Shown here: positions 8,723 to 18,036 of the stretch, piece by piece | How positions within the stretch are numbered: the first letter of the stretch is position 1 | Layout of the letters: every line of letters starts with the position of its first letter | DNA from: Streptosporangium becharense | Lineage (GTDB): Bacteria; Actinomycetota; Actinomycetes; Streptosporangiales; Streptosporangiaceae | Direction of reading: 5' to 3' | Assembly: GCF_014204985.1 (NCBI RefSeq) | Contig: NZ_JACHMP010000001.1 | Location: 1,984,001 to 2,048,000, forward strand | DNA: 64,000 nucleotides | The notes under the pieces: generated by a model | The model's database searches: none | What the model saw: the letters and a program-made list of their open reading frames with translations, nothing else | Told to the model about the DNA's origin: nothing | Made by a program: the position numbers and the translations under genes

Positions 8723-9130
8723 GTGGCCGACAAGCGCGGGGAGCGCCCCGCACACCCGCTGGCACAGAGCCGTCCCCGGCAGGACGGCCGTCCCCGGCAG
8801 GGCCGGCGTCCGCTGCCGCCGGGCGAGCAGTTCTTCACGCCGGGTGCGACCGGGCTGCGGCGGAAGATCGAGCTGCGCAGCGCGGCCCCGCTCGTCTTCC
8901 TGTTCCAGCTGCCCCGGTGGATCGCCCCGGCGGTGCTGGTGGCGCTCATGCTGGCGGCCTTCGCGGTGTCGTCCTTCTGGGGCGGCCTCGCGGTGCTACC
9001 GGTGATCGCGTTCGTGAGCTGGCTGGCCTACATGTCGTGGCCGTCGCTGGGCACCGGCGGGCGGATCATGCGTGTCGCCCTGCTGACCTTCCTGATCCTG
9101 GTGGCCGCCGACCGTTTCGGCGCCTTCTGA
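8723..9130 (+). CDS. Small membrane protein (DUF6703-like)
   Basis: 135 residues starting at GTG. A basic, Pro/Arg-rich N-terminus of about 45 residues (HPLAQSRPRQDGRPRQGRR) precedes two or three hydrophobic segments: WIAPAVLVALMLAAFAVSSF, LAVLPVIAFVSWLAYMSW and IMRVALLTFLILVAADRF. The protein looks like the short actinobacterial DUF6703 family. Its role is unknown. It stands alone, divergent from the ABM-like gene and upstream of the zinc operon, from which it is separated by 200 bp. Confidence 0.75.
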   Translation: MADKRGERPAHPLAQSRPRQDGRPRQGRRPLPPGEQFFTPGATGLRRKIELRSAAPLVFLFQLPRWIAPAVLVALMLAAFAVSSFWGGLAVLPVIAFVSWLAYMSWPSLGTGGRIMRVALLTFLILVAADRFGAF

Positions 9131-9296
9131 CCCTTCCTCGGGGTACCGCCTCTCCGTGGTGCCGCGCTCACACCCTGCTCGCCTCCGCCGACGCCTCGCC
9201 TGCGTCTCCTGCACACCCACCCCGTATCCCGTCCCCGCCCGCCCCGGGTGCGACATCGGCCGAGTCTGATTCGGACAAAGGTGATGGGTTGCGATT

Positions 9297-9326
9297 TTGA
9301 CAACCATTTTCATTTACCCGCATACT
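9297..9326 (+). promoter_or_regulatory. Zur-controlled promoter of the zinc operon
   Basis: A -35 box TTGACA (9297-9302) and a -10 box CATACT (9321-9326) are 18 bp apart. Overlapping the -35 and spacer is TGACAACCATTTTCA (9298-9312), which differs at two positions from the actinobacterial Zur box TGAAAATCATTTTCA. Bound Zur would block polymerase. The transcript would start about two bases before the ATG at 9334, so the message is probably leaderless or nearly so. Confidence 0.75.
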
Positions 9327-9333
9327 GGTCGGC

Positions 9334-10356
9334 ATGATGTCCGAGTCATCCCGACGTATCCGCATGCGTACCGCAGGCGTGTTCGCCGTCACCGCTGTCC
9401 TCACCGCCACCGCCGCCTGCGGCACCGACTCGGGTGCCGCGCAGGGCGGTGGCTCGCCGGGAGGGTCGGCGGCGCCCGGGAAGACCGGCGTCACCGCGGC
9501 GATGTATCCGCTGCAGTGGCTCACCGAGCGGGTGGGCGGCCCTGACGTGGCCGTCACCGGCCTGACCGAGCCCGGAGTCGAGCCGCACGACCTGGAGCTG
9601 ACCCCGGTCCAGGTGGCCGGGCTGGAGAAGACCAGGCTCATCGTCTACATCAAGGGTGTCCAGCCCGCCGTGGACGAGGCGGTCGAACAGCACGCCGCCG
9701 ACCGGGGCTTCGACGCCGCCACCGCGGTCACCACCCTCCCGGCGTCCGAGGAGGGGCACGACGAGCACGGCGCCGAGGAGGCGGCCCACGAGGGCGAGGA
9801 GGAGCACGGGCACGAGGGTGAGGAGGAGCACACGCACGACGTGGACTACGACCCCCACATCTGGCTCGACCCGGCCCGCTTCGCGACGGTCGCCACCCAG
9901 CTGGGCGAGAAGCTCGCCGCCGCCGACCCCGCGCACGCGCAGGGCTACAAGGACCGCGCCGCCGCGACCGCGGCCGAGCTGAACACCCTCGACGGCGAAC
10001 TGGCCAAGGGGCTGGGCACGTGCGCCTCGGACGCGATCGTCACCAGCCACGCCGCGTTCGGCTACCTCGCGAACCGCTACAAGCTCCACCAGATCGGCAT
10101 CAGCGGCATCGACCCGGACGCCGAGCCTTCCCCCGCCCGTCTCGCGGAGGTGGCGAAAATCGCCAAGGAGGAGAAAGTAACTACGATTTTCACCGAGACA
10201 CTCGTCAGCCCCAAGGTCGCCGAGGTTCTCGCCCAGGAGGTCGGTGCCAAGACCGCGGTCCTCGACCCGGTCGAAAGCAAGCCGGCGAACGGCGACTACC
10301 TGTCCGCCATGCGCCAGAACCTCACCGCACTCAAGGCGGCGCTCAGCTGCTCGTAA
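9334..10356 (+). CDS. znuA: Zinc ABC transporter, substrate-binding lipoprotein
   Basis: Captures Zn(II) outside the membrane and delivers it to ZnuB. The 340-residue protein has a signal peptide ending near ATAACG (a slightly unusual lipobox), then the cluster A-I metal-binding-lipoprotein fold: MYPLQWLTERVGG, EPHDLELTP, DPHIWLDP and TSHAAFGYLANRY. Its metal-binding histidines are in these motifs. Between the first and second ligands is a long His/Glu-rich acidic loop (about 145-175), typical of zinc rather than manganese binders. First gene of the znuACB-zur operon. Confidence 0.94.
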   Translation: MMSESSRRIRMRTAGVFAVTAVLTATAACGTDSGAAQGGGSPGGSAAPGKTGVTAAMYPLQWLTERVGGPDVAVTGLTEPGVEPHDLELTPVQVAGLEKTRLIVYIKGVQPAVDEAVEQHAADRGFDAATAVTTLPASEEGHDEHGAEEAAHEGEEEHGHEGEEEHTHDVDYDPHIWLDPARFATVATQLGEKLAAADPAHAQGYKDRAAATAAELNTLDGELAKGLGTCASDAIVTSHAAFGYLANRYKLHQIGISGIDPDAEPSPARLAEVAKIAKEEKVTTIFTETLVSPKVAEVLAQEVGAKTAVLDPVESKPANGDYLSAMRQNLTALKAALSCS

Positions 10357-10365
10357 AGGCCATCT

Positions 10366-11145
10366 GTGACATCCACCCAGACTGTTTTCACCATGAACGG
10401 CGGCCAGGTCCACCTGGACCGCCGTCCGGTGCTTCGTGGGATCGACCTGACCATCCGGCCCGGTGAGGCCGTGGCCGTGCTCGGTGCGAACGGGTCGGGC
10501 AAGTCCACCCTCATCCGCGCGCTGCTCGGCCTGGTCCCGCTGTCCGGCGGCGGCACCTTCCTGTACGGGACTCCCCCGGCCCGGTTCCGCGAGTGGTGGC
10601 GGATCGGCTACGTGCCGCAACGGCTGTCGGTGGGCGGCGGCGTGCCGACCACGATCCGGGAGGTCGTCGCCTCCGGCCGGATCGCCCGGCAGCGGCGGCT
10701 GCGGCCGACCGGCGCCGCCGACCGCGAGGCGACCTCGCGCGCGCTGGAGACCGTCGGCCTGGCCCACCGCGCCTCCGACCCGGTCCAGGCCCTGTCCGGC
10801 GGGCAGCAGCAGCGGGTGCTCATCGCCCGTGCCCTCGCCGGGGAACCCGACACCTTCGTCATGGACGAGCCCACGGCGGGCGTCGACGCCGCGAGCCAGC
10901 AACTGCTCGCCGACACCCTCACCTCGCTGGTCGAGCAGGGCAAGACGGTCCTGCTGGTCGCCCACGAGCTCGGCCCGCTGGAGCCTCTGATCACCCGCGC
11001 CGTGGTCCTGCGGGACGGCTGCGTCTGTCACGACGGCCCGCCGCCGCACGCGGTCGGCACGCACGCGCTGCCCGGCCACGACCACGTCCACCCGCACGCC
11101 GAGGAGAAGCCGGCGAGCCCGCTCGACTGGAGGCCCGCGTCATGA
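10366..11145 (+). CDS. znuC: Zinc ABC transporter, ATP-binding protein
   Basis: ATPase that powers zinc import through ZnuB. 259 residues from a GTG nine bases after znuA. It has Walker A GANGSGKST, Q-loop VPQR, signature LSGGQQQR, Walker B VMDEPTAGVD and the switch His in VAHE. The C-terminal tail after the nucleotide-binding domain holds a short His-rich run (GHDHVHPHAEE), which could sense or chelate zinc; that is inference. The stop overlaps the znuB start (ATGA). Confidence 0.93.
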   Translation: MTSTQTVFTMNGGQVHLDRRPVLRGIDLTIRPGEAVAVLGANGSGKSTLIRALLGLVPLSGGGTFLYGTPPARFREWWRIGYVPQRLSVGGGVPTTIREVVASGRIARQRRLRPTGAADREATSRALETVGLAHRASDPVQALSGGQQQRVLIARALAGEPDTFVMDEPTAGVDAASQQLLADTLTSLVEQGKTVLLVAHELGPLEPLITRAVVLRDGCVCHDGPPPHAVGTHALPGHDHVHPHAEEKPASPLDWRPAS

Positions 11146-11987
11146 TCGAGCTCCTGCGGTTCGACTTCATGCAGCGGGCACTGATCGCCGCGCTTCTGGT
11201 CGGCCTGGCGGCCCCCGCCATCGGCACCTTCATCGTGCAGCGCCGCCTGGCCCTGCTGGGTGACGGCATCGGGCACGTCGCGCTGACCGGGGTGGCGCTC
11301 GGCTTCCTGACCGGCACCGCCCCGGTGCTGACCGCGGTGGCGGTCTCGGTGCTCGGCGCCGTGGCGATCGAGCTGGTCCGCGCGCGGGGCAGGACCAGCG
11401 GCGACGTCGCGCTCGCGCTGTTGTTCTACGGCGGCATCGCCGGAGGGGTGCTGCTCATCTCGCTGGCCCCCGGCGGCAGCAACGCCACCCTGATGTCGTA
11501 CCTGTTCGGCTCGATCAGCAGCGTCACCGTCGAGGACGTGTGGGTGATCGGGCTGCTGGCGGTCGCGGTGCTCGGGGTGGTGGCCGTGTTCGGCCGGGAG
11601 CTCTACGTGCTCTGCCAGGACGAGGAGGTCGCCCGGGCCAGCGGCCTGCCGGTGCGCCTGCTCAGCCTGATGATCGCCGTCACCGCCGCGCTGACCGTGG
11701 TCATCGCCATGCGCGTGGTGGGGCTGCTGCTCGTCAGTGCCCTGATGGTGGTGCCGGTGGCGACGAGCCAGCAGCTCACCCGGGGGTTCAGGAGCACCAT
11801 GCTGCTCTCCATGGTCTTCGGGATGATCGCCACGGTCGGCGGCCTGACCTCCTCCTTCTACGTGGAGGTGCCTCCGGGTGCGATCATCGTGATCGTCGCC
11901 CTGGCGGGGTTCGTCCTCGCCCTCGGGCTCGGTAGATTCGTACGCCGAAGCCGACCTCAGGAGTCCACCAATGAGCAACAGACGTGA
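11142..11987 (+). CDS. znuB: Zinc ABC transporter, membrane permease
   Basis: Forms the transmembrane zinc channel. The 281-residue protein has about eight hydrophobic helices and the ABC-3 family features MQRALIAALLVGLAAPAIGTF near the N-terminus and LALLGDGIGHVALTGVALG, plus the cytoplasmic coupling region FGRELYVLCQDEEVARASGLPV. It begins inside the znuC stop (ATGA overlap) and overlaps the start of zur by 17 bp, so all four genes are translationally coupled. Confidence 0.93.
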   Translation: MIELLRFDFMQRALIAALLVGLAAPAIGTFIVQRRLALLGDGIGHVALTGVALGFLTGTAPVLTAVAVSVLGAVAIELVRARGRTSGDVALALLFYGGIAGGVLLISLAPGGSNATLMSYLFGSISSVTVEDVWVIGLLAVAVLGVVAVFGRELYVLCQDEEVARASGLPVRLLSLMIAVTAALTVVIAMRVVGLLLVSALMVVPVATSQQLTRGFRSTMLLSMVFGMIATVGGLTSSFYVEVPPGAIIVIVALAGFVLALGLGRFVRRSRPQESTNEQQT

Positions 11988-12396
11988 TGCCGTCCACGCG
12001 GTCCTCCAGCAGAGCGAGGGCTTCCGCAGCGCGCAGGACGTCTACGCGGAGATGCGCGCGGAAGGCGCCAAGATCGGACTGACCACCGTCTACCGGGCGC
12101 TCCAGGCGCTGGCCGAGACCGGACGGGTCGACACGCTGCGGACCGACGACGGGGAGTCGGTCTACCGGGCGTGCGCCAGCGGTCATCACCACCACCATCT
12201 GGTCTGCCGCAAGTGCGGGCGGACGGTGGAGGTGGCCGGGCCGGCGGTGGAGCGCTGGGCCGAGGCGGTCGGCACGGAGCACGGCTTCACCGAGATCACC
12301 CACACGGTCGAGGTGTTCGGCACCTGCGCCGGCTGCTCCACCACCGCCGAGCCGTCCGGGTCGCCGGGCGCGGCCGGCGCCGCGGGCTCCGCCTGA
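11971..12396 (+). CDS. zur: Zinc uptake regulator Zur (Fur family)
   Basis: Zn-dependent repressor of the operon it ends. 141 residues: an N-terminal winged helix (residues 1-80, with TTVYRALQALAETGRVD), then the dimerisation and metal domain with HHHHHLVCRKCG and a second Cys pair in FGTCAGC, forming the structural Cys4 site. The extra His cluster favours Zur over Fur. AGGAG nine bases before the ATG supports the start, which lies inside the znuB 3' end. A Zur box precedes znuA, so autoregulation is expected. Confidence 0.93.
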   Translation: MSNRRDAVHAVLQQSEGFRSAQDVYAEMRAEGAKIGLTTVYRALQALAETGRVDTLRTDDGESVYRACASGHHHHHLVCRKCGRTVEVAGPAVERWAEAVGTEHGFTEITHTVEVFGTCAGCSTTAEPSGSPGAAGAAGSA

Positions 12397-12661
12397 TCCG
12401 GGGCGGGTGCGGGAGGAGTGACCCCCGGCCGACGCGGGCGGAAGGGGCTCCTCCTGCCGCGACGAGCGGCTACGGCATGACCGTAACAGCGAGATTGAGC
12501 GGATAAAAGCAAATAAAGGCGACTTGTCATGTTCCGCAAGTGCGGAGATGCGACGATGCGCACGTGTGGAAGAGCCCGACCGGTCCACGGGAGAGATACG
12601 CTTCCGACACGGTGATACGCCGTACGCGCCCCCACGCGAGAACTCTTCGACAGGAGTCAAC

Positions 12662-13210
12662 ATGCCATTCGGACATGACATGGTGCACTCACTCGCCACT
12701 GTGGTCGACCTGATCAACACCTCGCCGTCCACCGGGGGCGAAGACACCCTGACCGACCTGCGACAGCTCGGCGCGTTCGTCGAACGGCACCACGTCAGCG
12801 GCGTCGAGGTGCTGGGCGAGACCGACCTGACCCAGATCCGGACCCTGCGCGAGGCGTTCCACAAGGTCTTCACCGCCCCCGACCAGGCCACCGCGGTCAT
12901 CCGGCTCAACACCCTGCTGAGCAGCACCCGCATCACACCCCGGCTGACCGAGCACGACGGTCACCCCCTGCACGTCCACTACTTCGCCCCGGGCGCCTCG
13001 CTCCACGAGCACCTGGCCGCCGACCTCGGGGTCGCCCTCGCCCATCTGCTCGTCGAGGGCGAGTGGGGACGCCTGCGCACCTGTTCGGCCCCCGACTGCG
13101 GGCACGTCTTCGTGGACGAGTCGCGCAACCGCTCCCGCGTGTACTGCGACAGCCGCACCTGCGGAAACCGCATGCACGTGGCCGCCTACCGGGCCCGCCG
13201 CCGCGCCTGA
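12662..13210 (+). CDS. CGNR zinc-finger regulator-like protein
   Basis: A 182-residue protein with an N-terminal ABATE-type helical domain (residues 1-130) and a C-terminal CGNR zinc finger: CSAPDCGHVFVD then SRTCGNRMHVAAYRARRR. The motif gives the family its name, and members are thought to be DNA-binding stress regulators. AGGAG five bases before the ATG fixes the start. The 265-bp gap before it contains no gene. It is monocistronic and convergent with uppS. Confidence 0.88.
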   Translation: MPFGHDMVHSLATVVDLINTSPSTGGEDTLTDLRQLGAFVERHHVSGVEVLGETDLTQIRTLREAFHKVFTAPDQATAVIRLNTLLSSTRITPRLTEHDGHPLHVHYFAPGASLHEHLAADLGVALAHLLVEGEWGRLRTCSAPDCGHVFVDESRNRSRVYCDSRTCGNRMHVAAYRARRRA

Positions 13211-13285
13211 CGGACCGGCGGCGAGGCTCCGACAGTTGAACGGTAGGCCGAGACCGGTCCTGGCCCGCAGTCGTGTCCGAGCCGC

Positions 13286-14140
13286 CTACGCGCGGGCGGC
13301 TGCGCCAGGCGCGGCGTCCGCCGCTGTGGTCGGCACTGTGGTCGGCACTGTGTCCCGGGCGGCGCTCGGCACGGCGTTCGGTACGGCGCCGCCGTACCTG
13401 CGGTCGCGCCTGGCGTAGATCTCGCACGCCTCCCACAGGTCGCGGCGGTCGAAGTCGGGCCAGAGCCGGTTGAGGAAGACCATCTCGGCGTAGGCCGTCT
13501 GCCAGATCAGGAAGTTGGAGACGCGCTGCTCCCCCGAGGAGCGCACGAACAGGTCGACGTCGGGGATCTGCGGCTCGTCGAGGTAGCGGGCGAAGGTCTC
13601 CTCCTTCACCCGGCCGGGCTTGACCCGTCCCTCGGCGATGTCCTGGGCCAGGCGCAGCGCGGCGTCGACGATCTCGGCACGGCCGCCGTAGTTGACGCAG
13701 AACTGCAGCGTCAGCGTGGAGTTGCCCTCGGTCATCCGCTCGGCGTCCTGCAGCTCCTGGATGACGCTCTTCCAGAGCCGGCCGGGGCGGCCGGCCCAGC
13801 GGACGCGCACCCCCATCGCGTGGAGCTGGTCCCTGCGGCGGCGGATGACGTCGCGGTTGAAGCCCATCAGGAAGCGGACCTCGTCCGGGGAGCGCTTCCA
13901 GTTCTCGGTGGAGAAGGCGTAGGCCGACAGGTAGGGGATGCCCAGCTCGATCGCACCCTCGATCACGTCGAACAGCGACGCCTCGCCCGCCTTGTGGCCT
14001 TCGGTGCGGGGCAGGCCCCGCTGCTTGGCCCACCGGCCGTTGCCGTCCATCACGATCGCGACGTGCCGGGGCACGAGGCCGCGGGGGATGGGGGGCGGGG
14101 TGGCGCCCGAGGGGTGGGGGGCGGGTGGGCGGACGTTCAC
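13286..14140 (-). CDS. uppS: Polyprenyl diphosphate synthase (cis-prenyltransferase)
   Basis: Condenses isopentenyl diphosphate units to undecaprenyl or decaprenyl diphosphate, the lipid carrier for cell-wall synthesis. 284 residues. The family motifs are [12 protein letters not shown] (catalytic Asp), [12 protein letters not shown], and near the end [24 protein letters not shown]. An Ala/Thr-rich tail of about 35 residues is unusual and probably disordered. The GTG start overlaps the recO stop and has GGGAG eight bases upstream. Confidence 0.95.
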   Translation of the reverse strand: MNVRPPAPHPSGATPPPIPRGLVPRHVAIVMDGNGRWAKQRGLPRTEGHKAGEASLFDVIEGAIELGIPYLSAYAFSTENWKRSPDEVRFLMGFNRDVIRRRRDQLHAMGVRVRWAGRPGRLWKSVIQELQDAERMTEGNSTLTLQFCVNYGGRAEIVDAALRLAQDIAEGRVKPGRVKEETFARYLDEPQIPDVDLFVRSSGEQRVSNFLIWQTAYAEMVFLNRLWPDFDRRDLWEACEIYARRDRRYGGAVPNAVPSAARDTVPTTVPTTAADAAPGAAARA

Positions 14141-14874
14141 GTGGCGAGCTCCCTTTCTACGTGTCGGAGAGAGCGTATGCCGTGTTCGAGGTGCCACTGG
14201 AGATAGGCGGCCACCAGACCGCTGCACTCGGCGCGGTGCCGGGCCGCGGAGGCGTCCGCGGTGGCCCAGTCGCCCTTCAGCAGCGCCGTCATCAGGGCCA
14301 GGGTCTCCCCCTCCGGCACGGCGGCCCCCGCCGGGCGGCAGGCTCCGCAGACCACGCCGCCGGCCACGATGGCGAAGGCCCGCACCGCGGGCGTCCGGCA
14401 GCGGGCACAGGTCTCCAGGGCCGGGGCGTATCCGGCGACGGCGAGGGAGCGCAGGAAGAACGCGTCCAGGACGAGCCTGGGCTCGTGTTCCCCCGAGCCC
14501 AGCGTGCGCAGGCCGCCGACCAGCAGCAGGAACTGGCGGAGCGCGGGCTCCTTCTCCCCCATGACCAGCCTGTCGGCGGTCTCCAGCATCGCGACGCCCG
14601 CCGTGTAGCGCGGGTAGTCGGCCACCAGCGACTCGCCGTAGGGGCGGATGGTCTCGGCCTGGGTGATCACATCGAGGGTGCGGCCGGTGTGGAGCTGGAC
14701 GTCGACGTGGGTGAACGGTTCGAGGCGTGCGCCGAATCGTGATGTCGTACGCCTGACGCCCTTGGCGACGCCCCGGATCTTGCCCGTGCGCCGGGTCAGG
14801 ACGGTGACGATCCGATCGGCTTCGCCCAGCTTGTGGGTGCGCAGCACGATGCCGTCGTCCCGGTACAGACTCAC
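14137..14874 (-). CDS. recO: DNA repair protein RecO
   Basis: Loads RecA onto SSB-coated single-stranded DNA with RecR. The 245-residue protein has the N-terminal OB fold ([33 protein letters not shown]), the helical middle and a zinc finger with CARC and CGAC pairs. The GTG start at 14874 begins the conserved OB strand. It is coupled to uppS by a 4-bp overlap, as in other actinomycetes. Confidence 0.94.
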   Translation of the reverse strand: MSLYRDDGIVLRTHKLGEADRIVTVLTRRTGKIRGVAKGVRRTTSRFGARLEPFTHVDVQLHTGRTLDVITQAETIRPYGESLVADYPRYTAGVAMLETADRLVMGEKEPALRQFLLLVGGLRTLGSGEHEPRLVLDAFFLRSLAVAGYAPALETCARCRTPAVRAFAIVAGGVVCGACRPAGAAVPEGETLALMTALLKGDWATADASAARHRAECSGLVAAYLQWHLEHGIRSLRHVERELAT

Positions 14875-15043
14875 CCGCCCAGTCTAGTGGGACGGCCCGC
14901 GTGGCATCGGTGGAATCATGATCAAGCGACACGGATGGATCACCGGTGCGTGTTGTTCACCCAAAACTCACTAAACTTTGGCTCCTGGCGAAATCCCGCC
15001 CGCGTTCTACCGCCTCACGCCCGTCTCCGCTCGAAAGGGTGCC

Positions 15044-16624
15044 ATGCCCCGCGTGGTCCTGCTGGGCTCATCGCCCAGCCCTGATATCGCTCCCGGCCAG
15101 GTGGCGCCGCCCGCCGCGCTGACCCTGCCCGCGCTTCCCGGCTGTCCCACGGTGATCGGCAAGCTGCACGGCCAGATCGCCTCGATCGATCCGTCACCGG
15201 TGACGATCGTCCGTTCCGGTGACGCCACGTTCTACCGGGGACTTCCCGGCCAGCTCGTCACGACCTCCGACCTGGCCGGCGATCTGCGCGCCGTGGCGGA
15301 CGCGATCGAGCACTCCACGGAGAACCTGCTCTTCCTGCCGACGAACTCCCTGATCCACGACGAGCTGATCTACCAGATCACCAAGTCGAAGCGCGGAGCG
15401 CTCGCGCTCATCACCAAGGAGCCCCGCGAGGAGGACGAGAACGGCGACACCGTCGTCGCCGACGTCCCGATCGACGAGGCGCTGCCGGAGATCGGCGACC
15501 GCCGGCTGGAGGGCCTGCCGGTCCGGGTGCGGGCCCGCAAGTCCCGTGTCATCTCCGTGGGTTCGGCCTTCCACGCCGTGACCCGGCCCAACTCCGTCAT
15601 CCTCGGCCCGCTGCACCTGCACCACAAGCACGCGGCCACCCTGGCCGACGCCTGCCGCGAACTGGCGGACATGGCCCACCTGCTGGGCCCCGACGACGAC
15701 CTGGTCCAGCTCCTGGTGCTCTGCCTGGTGCGCCGGGGCGTCTCGGTCGGCGTCCGGGGCCGCCGCGACCTGTTCTTCCGCCGGATCTCCGACCCGGTGC
15801 AGGCCGCCGAGGCGGTCGCCGAGATGTCCACGTTCAACGAGGACCGCGCGCGGCTGAACAACGCGGTCAAGGGCGCCGACGGTTTCTTCACGACGTACTT
15901 CGTCAGCACCTACTCCCGGTTCATCGCCCGCTGGGCGGCCAGGCGGGGGTTGACGCCCAACCAGGTCACGCTGATCTCGATCGCCCTCGGTGTGGCGGCG
16001 GCGCTGTGCTTCGCCACCGGCCAGCGGGCCGGGATGATCGCCGGTGGCGTGCTGATCTACTTCGCGTTCGTGTTCGACTGCGTGGACGGCCAGGTCGCCC
16101 GGTACGCCCGCAAGTTCGGTGTGCTCGGCGCCTGGCTGGACGCCACCTTCGACCGTTTCAAGGAGTACGTGGTCTTCGCCGGCCTGGCGGTCGGCGCCGC
16201 GGTCTCCGGTGTGGGCGACGTCTGGGTCCTGGCGCTGATCGCGCTCTCCGTGCAGTCCATCAGGCACCTGCTCGACTTCGCCTACGGTGCCGCGAACCGG
16301 CGCAAGCCTCCGTCGCCGCTGCCCTCGGTGCCGCTGTCGGTCAGCCCCGACACCGGCCTGCGCCAGGCGCTGGAGGAGCGCAAGATGGCCCGCAACACCG
16401 GCGGCATCCGCAGCCTGCTGAAGATGTGGGGCAAGGCCGGCAAGTACCGCACCGTCCACTGGGCCCGCAAGATGATCGTGTTCCCGATCGGTGAGCGTTT
16501 CGCCGCGATCGCGATCGTCAGCGCTCTGTTCGACGCCAGGGTCACCTTCCTGGTCCTGATCACCTGGGGCGCCGTCGGCGCCGTCTACTCGCTCACCGGC
16601 CGCCTGATGAGGTCCCTCGCATGA
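15044..16624 (+). CDS. CDP-alcohol phosphatidyltransferase with N-terminal extra domain
   Basis: A 526-residue integral membrane enzyme expected to join a CDP-activated alcohol to a second alcohol. The C-terminal half (about 300-526) has the complete family signature, DCVDGQVAR then G...D...D in FGVLGAWLDATFDRF, followed by several membrane helices. The N-terminal 280 residues form a soluble domain of unknown type with a Rossmann-like start (MPRVVLLGSS). In other organisms such fusions join a nucleotidyltransferase to the transferase; no nucleotidyltransferase motif is evident here. AAAGGG four bases before the ATG supports the start. It overlaps the next gene by 4 bp. Confidence 0.85.
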   Translation: MPRVVLLGSSPSPDIAPGQVAPPAALTLPALPGCPTVIGKLHGQIASIDPSPVTIVRSGDATFYRGLPGQLVTTSDLAGDLRAVADAIEHSTENLLFLPTNSLIHDELIYQITKSKRGALALITKEPREEDENGDTVVADVPIDEALPEIGDRRLEGLPVRVRARKSRVISVGSAFHAVTRPNSVILGPLHLHHKHAATLADACRELADMAHLLGPDDDLVQLLVLCLVRRGVSVGVRGRRDLFFRRISDPVQAAEAVAEMSTFNEDRARLNNAVKGADGFFTTYFVSTYSRFIARWAARRGLTPNQVTLISIALGVAAALCFATGQRAGMIAGGVLIYFAFVFDCVDGQVARYARKFGVLGAWLDATFDRFKEYVVFAGLAVGAAVSGVGDVWVLALIALSVQSIRHLLDFAYGAANRRKPPSPLPSVPLSVSPDTGLRQALEERKMARNTGGIRSLLKMWGKAGKYRTVHWARKMIVFPIGERFAAIAIVSALFDARVTFLVLITWGAVGAVYSLTGRLMRSLA

Positions 16625-17331
16625 TCACCCAGCCGCAGACCACCCCGCCCGTCCCGGATCCGTACGAGGAGCGGCTGCGCGTGCAGACCGCGCGCCTGCT
16701 GGCCTACCGCGACGACGGCCCGCTGGTGATGGCGCTGCGCGGCAAGCTCGGGCCAGGGCTGCCGCCGGTGCCGGCCGCGCTCGCCGCGCTGCTGGCGATC
16801 GTCGCGATCGCGGCGGCCGGGATCCTCACGAACGGGCCGGTCCTGCTCGTCCCGGTGCTGGTCATGGTCGTGCTGGTGCTGCCCACCGCCCCCCGTTCGC
16901 ACCTGGGCAAGCTCGACTGGCTGGTGCCGCCGCTCATCCGCGGCACCGAGTTCCTCACCATCATCCTGGTCGGCCTGGCCGCCGACGCCCCCCGGTGGCT
17001 GCTGTTCGTGTTGCTCTACGTGATCGGTTACCACACCTACGACACGGTCTACCGGACGCGCCAGAGCATCTGGCCGGCTCCCTGGGTGTTCCAGGCGGGC
17101 CTGGGCTGGGAGCTCCGGCTGCTGCTGATCGGAGCCGGTGCCGCGCTGGGCGTGCTGACCTGGGTGCTGGCCGCGCTCACCCTCTACCTCGGTGTGCTGT
17201 TCGCCGTCGAGAGCGTGACGAGCTGGGTGCGCCTGGACAAGGAGTCGGCGCTCGCCCAGGCCGGCGACGACCTGGAGGCGTCCCCCGAGGAGGCGCAGGA
17301 GCAGGCCGTCGGCGAGGACCAGCCCACCTGA
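16621..17331 (+). CDS. DUF5941-type membrane protein, partner of the phosphatidyltransferase
   Basis: 236 residues with about five hydrophobic segments between an N-terminal cytoplasmic stretch (DPYEERLRVQTARLLAYRDDGPLVMALRGKLG, the conserved opening of this family) and an acidic tail (EASPEEAQEQ). ATGA overlap with the upstream gene indicates they act together. Some homologues carry this domain on the same chain as the transferase, which supports a shared phospholipid or cell-envelope function. No catalytic residues are recognised. Confidence 0.8.
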   Translation: MITQPQTTPPVPDPYEERLRVQTARLLAYRDDGPLVMALRGKLGPGLPPVPAALAALLAIVAIAAAGILTNGPVLLVPVLVMVVLVLPTAPRSHLGKLDWLVPPLIRGTEFLTIILVGLAADAPRWLLFVLLYVIGYHTYDTVYRTRQSIWPAPWVFQAGLGWELRLLLIGAGAALGVLTWVLAALTLYLGVLFAVESVTSWVRLDKESALAQAGDDLEASPEEAQEQAVGEDQPT

Positions 17332-17467
17332 TCCGGGCCACCCCGACCACCCGGGCCCCGGCGTTCCGGGGCACCCCGCCCGCCCGCGAGCGCTTACCGG
17401 CGCTCCGGGGCGGGCACCACAGGGCCGCGACGACCGTCGCGGCCCTTTCCGTGTGTTACAAAGCAGC

Positions 17468-17965
17468 GTGGAACTGGACCGGCTGGATCGTGACATCATC
17501 AAGGCGCTCGTCGAGGACGCCCGCGCGACGTACGCGGAGATCGGGCACCGGGTGGGCCTGTCGGCGTCGGCGGTGAAGCGCCGCGTCGACCGGTTGCGCG
17601 AGACGGGGGCGATCACCGGGTTCACCGCCCGGGTGGAACCCGCCGCGCTCGGCTGGACCACCGAGGCGTACGTGGAGTTGTTCTGCGCGGGCAAGACCTC
17701 TCCTGCGGAGATCGGCGTGGCCGTCGGCCGCCATCCCGAGGTGGTCTCCGCGTGCACCATCACCGGGGAGGCCGACGCGCTGCTGCACATCCGGGCCACC
17801 GACGTGCGGCACGTGGAGCGGGTCATCGAGCGCATCGCCGCCGAGCCGTTCGTGGTGCGCACCAAGAGTTCCATCGTGCTCTCCCGGCTGATCGAGGCGC
17901 CGCTGGTGACCTCGCGGCACGAGCCTTTCATCGGCCCGCACAACGAATCCGCGTTCATCCTCTGA
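17468..17965 (+). CDS. Lrp/AsnC family transcriptional regulator
   Basis: 165 residues: an N-terminal helix-turn-helix (LDRDIIKALVEDARATYAEIGHRVGLSASAVKRRVDRLRETG) and a C-terminal RAM domain (ALLHIRATDVRHVERVIERIA) that senses amino acids. A second in-frame GTG at 17453 is possible. The gene stands directly before the guanidino hydrolase and rocD, the same association seen with Mycobacterium tuberculosis Rv2324, Rv2323c and rocD. It is therefore the likely regulator of arginine/ornithine breakdown. Confidence 0.9.
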   Translation: MELDRLDRDIIKALVEDARATYAEIGHRVGLSASAVKRRVDRLRETGAITGFTARVEPAALGWTTEAYVELFCAGKTSPAEIGVAVGRHPEVVSACTITGEADALLHIRATDVRHVERVIERIAAEPFVVRTKSSIVLSRLIEAPLVTSRHEPFIGPHNESAFIL

Positions 17966-17968
17966 AAG

Positions 17969-18034
17969 ACGCAAAAGACCTGCGCAGTCACGCAAGATCA
18001 GGCTCTTGGCCTGCGGGAATGCCGTTCCTAGGCT
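17969..18034 (+). promoter_or_regulatory. Promoter and possible Lrp sites before the arginine-degradation genes
   Basis: TTGGCC (18006-18011) and TAGGCT (18029-18034) are 17 bp apart. Just upstream and overlapping are CGCA/TGCG inverted pairs and CAAGA-N6-TCTTG, the kind of loosely palindromic repeat bound by Lrp/AsnC regulators. The adjacent Lrp-type gene makes it the natural binder. Inference. Confidence 0.45.
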
Positions 18035-18036
18035 GT

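Noticed and set aside
13286-14932. uppS frame extended upstream through recO
   Set aside because: The added part is the antiparallel-frame shadow of recO; the GTG at 14140 with its ribosome site is the real start.
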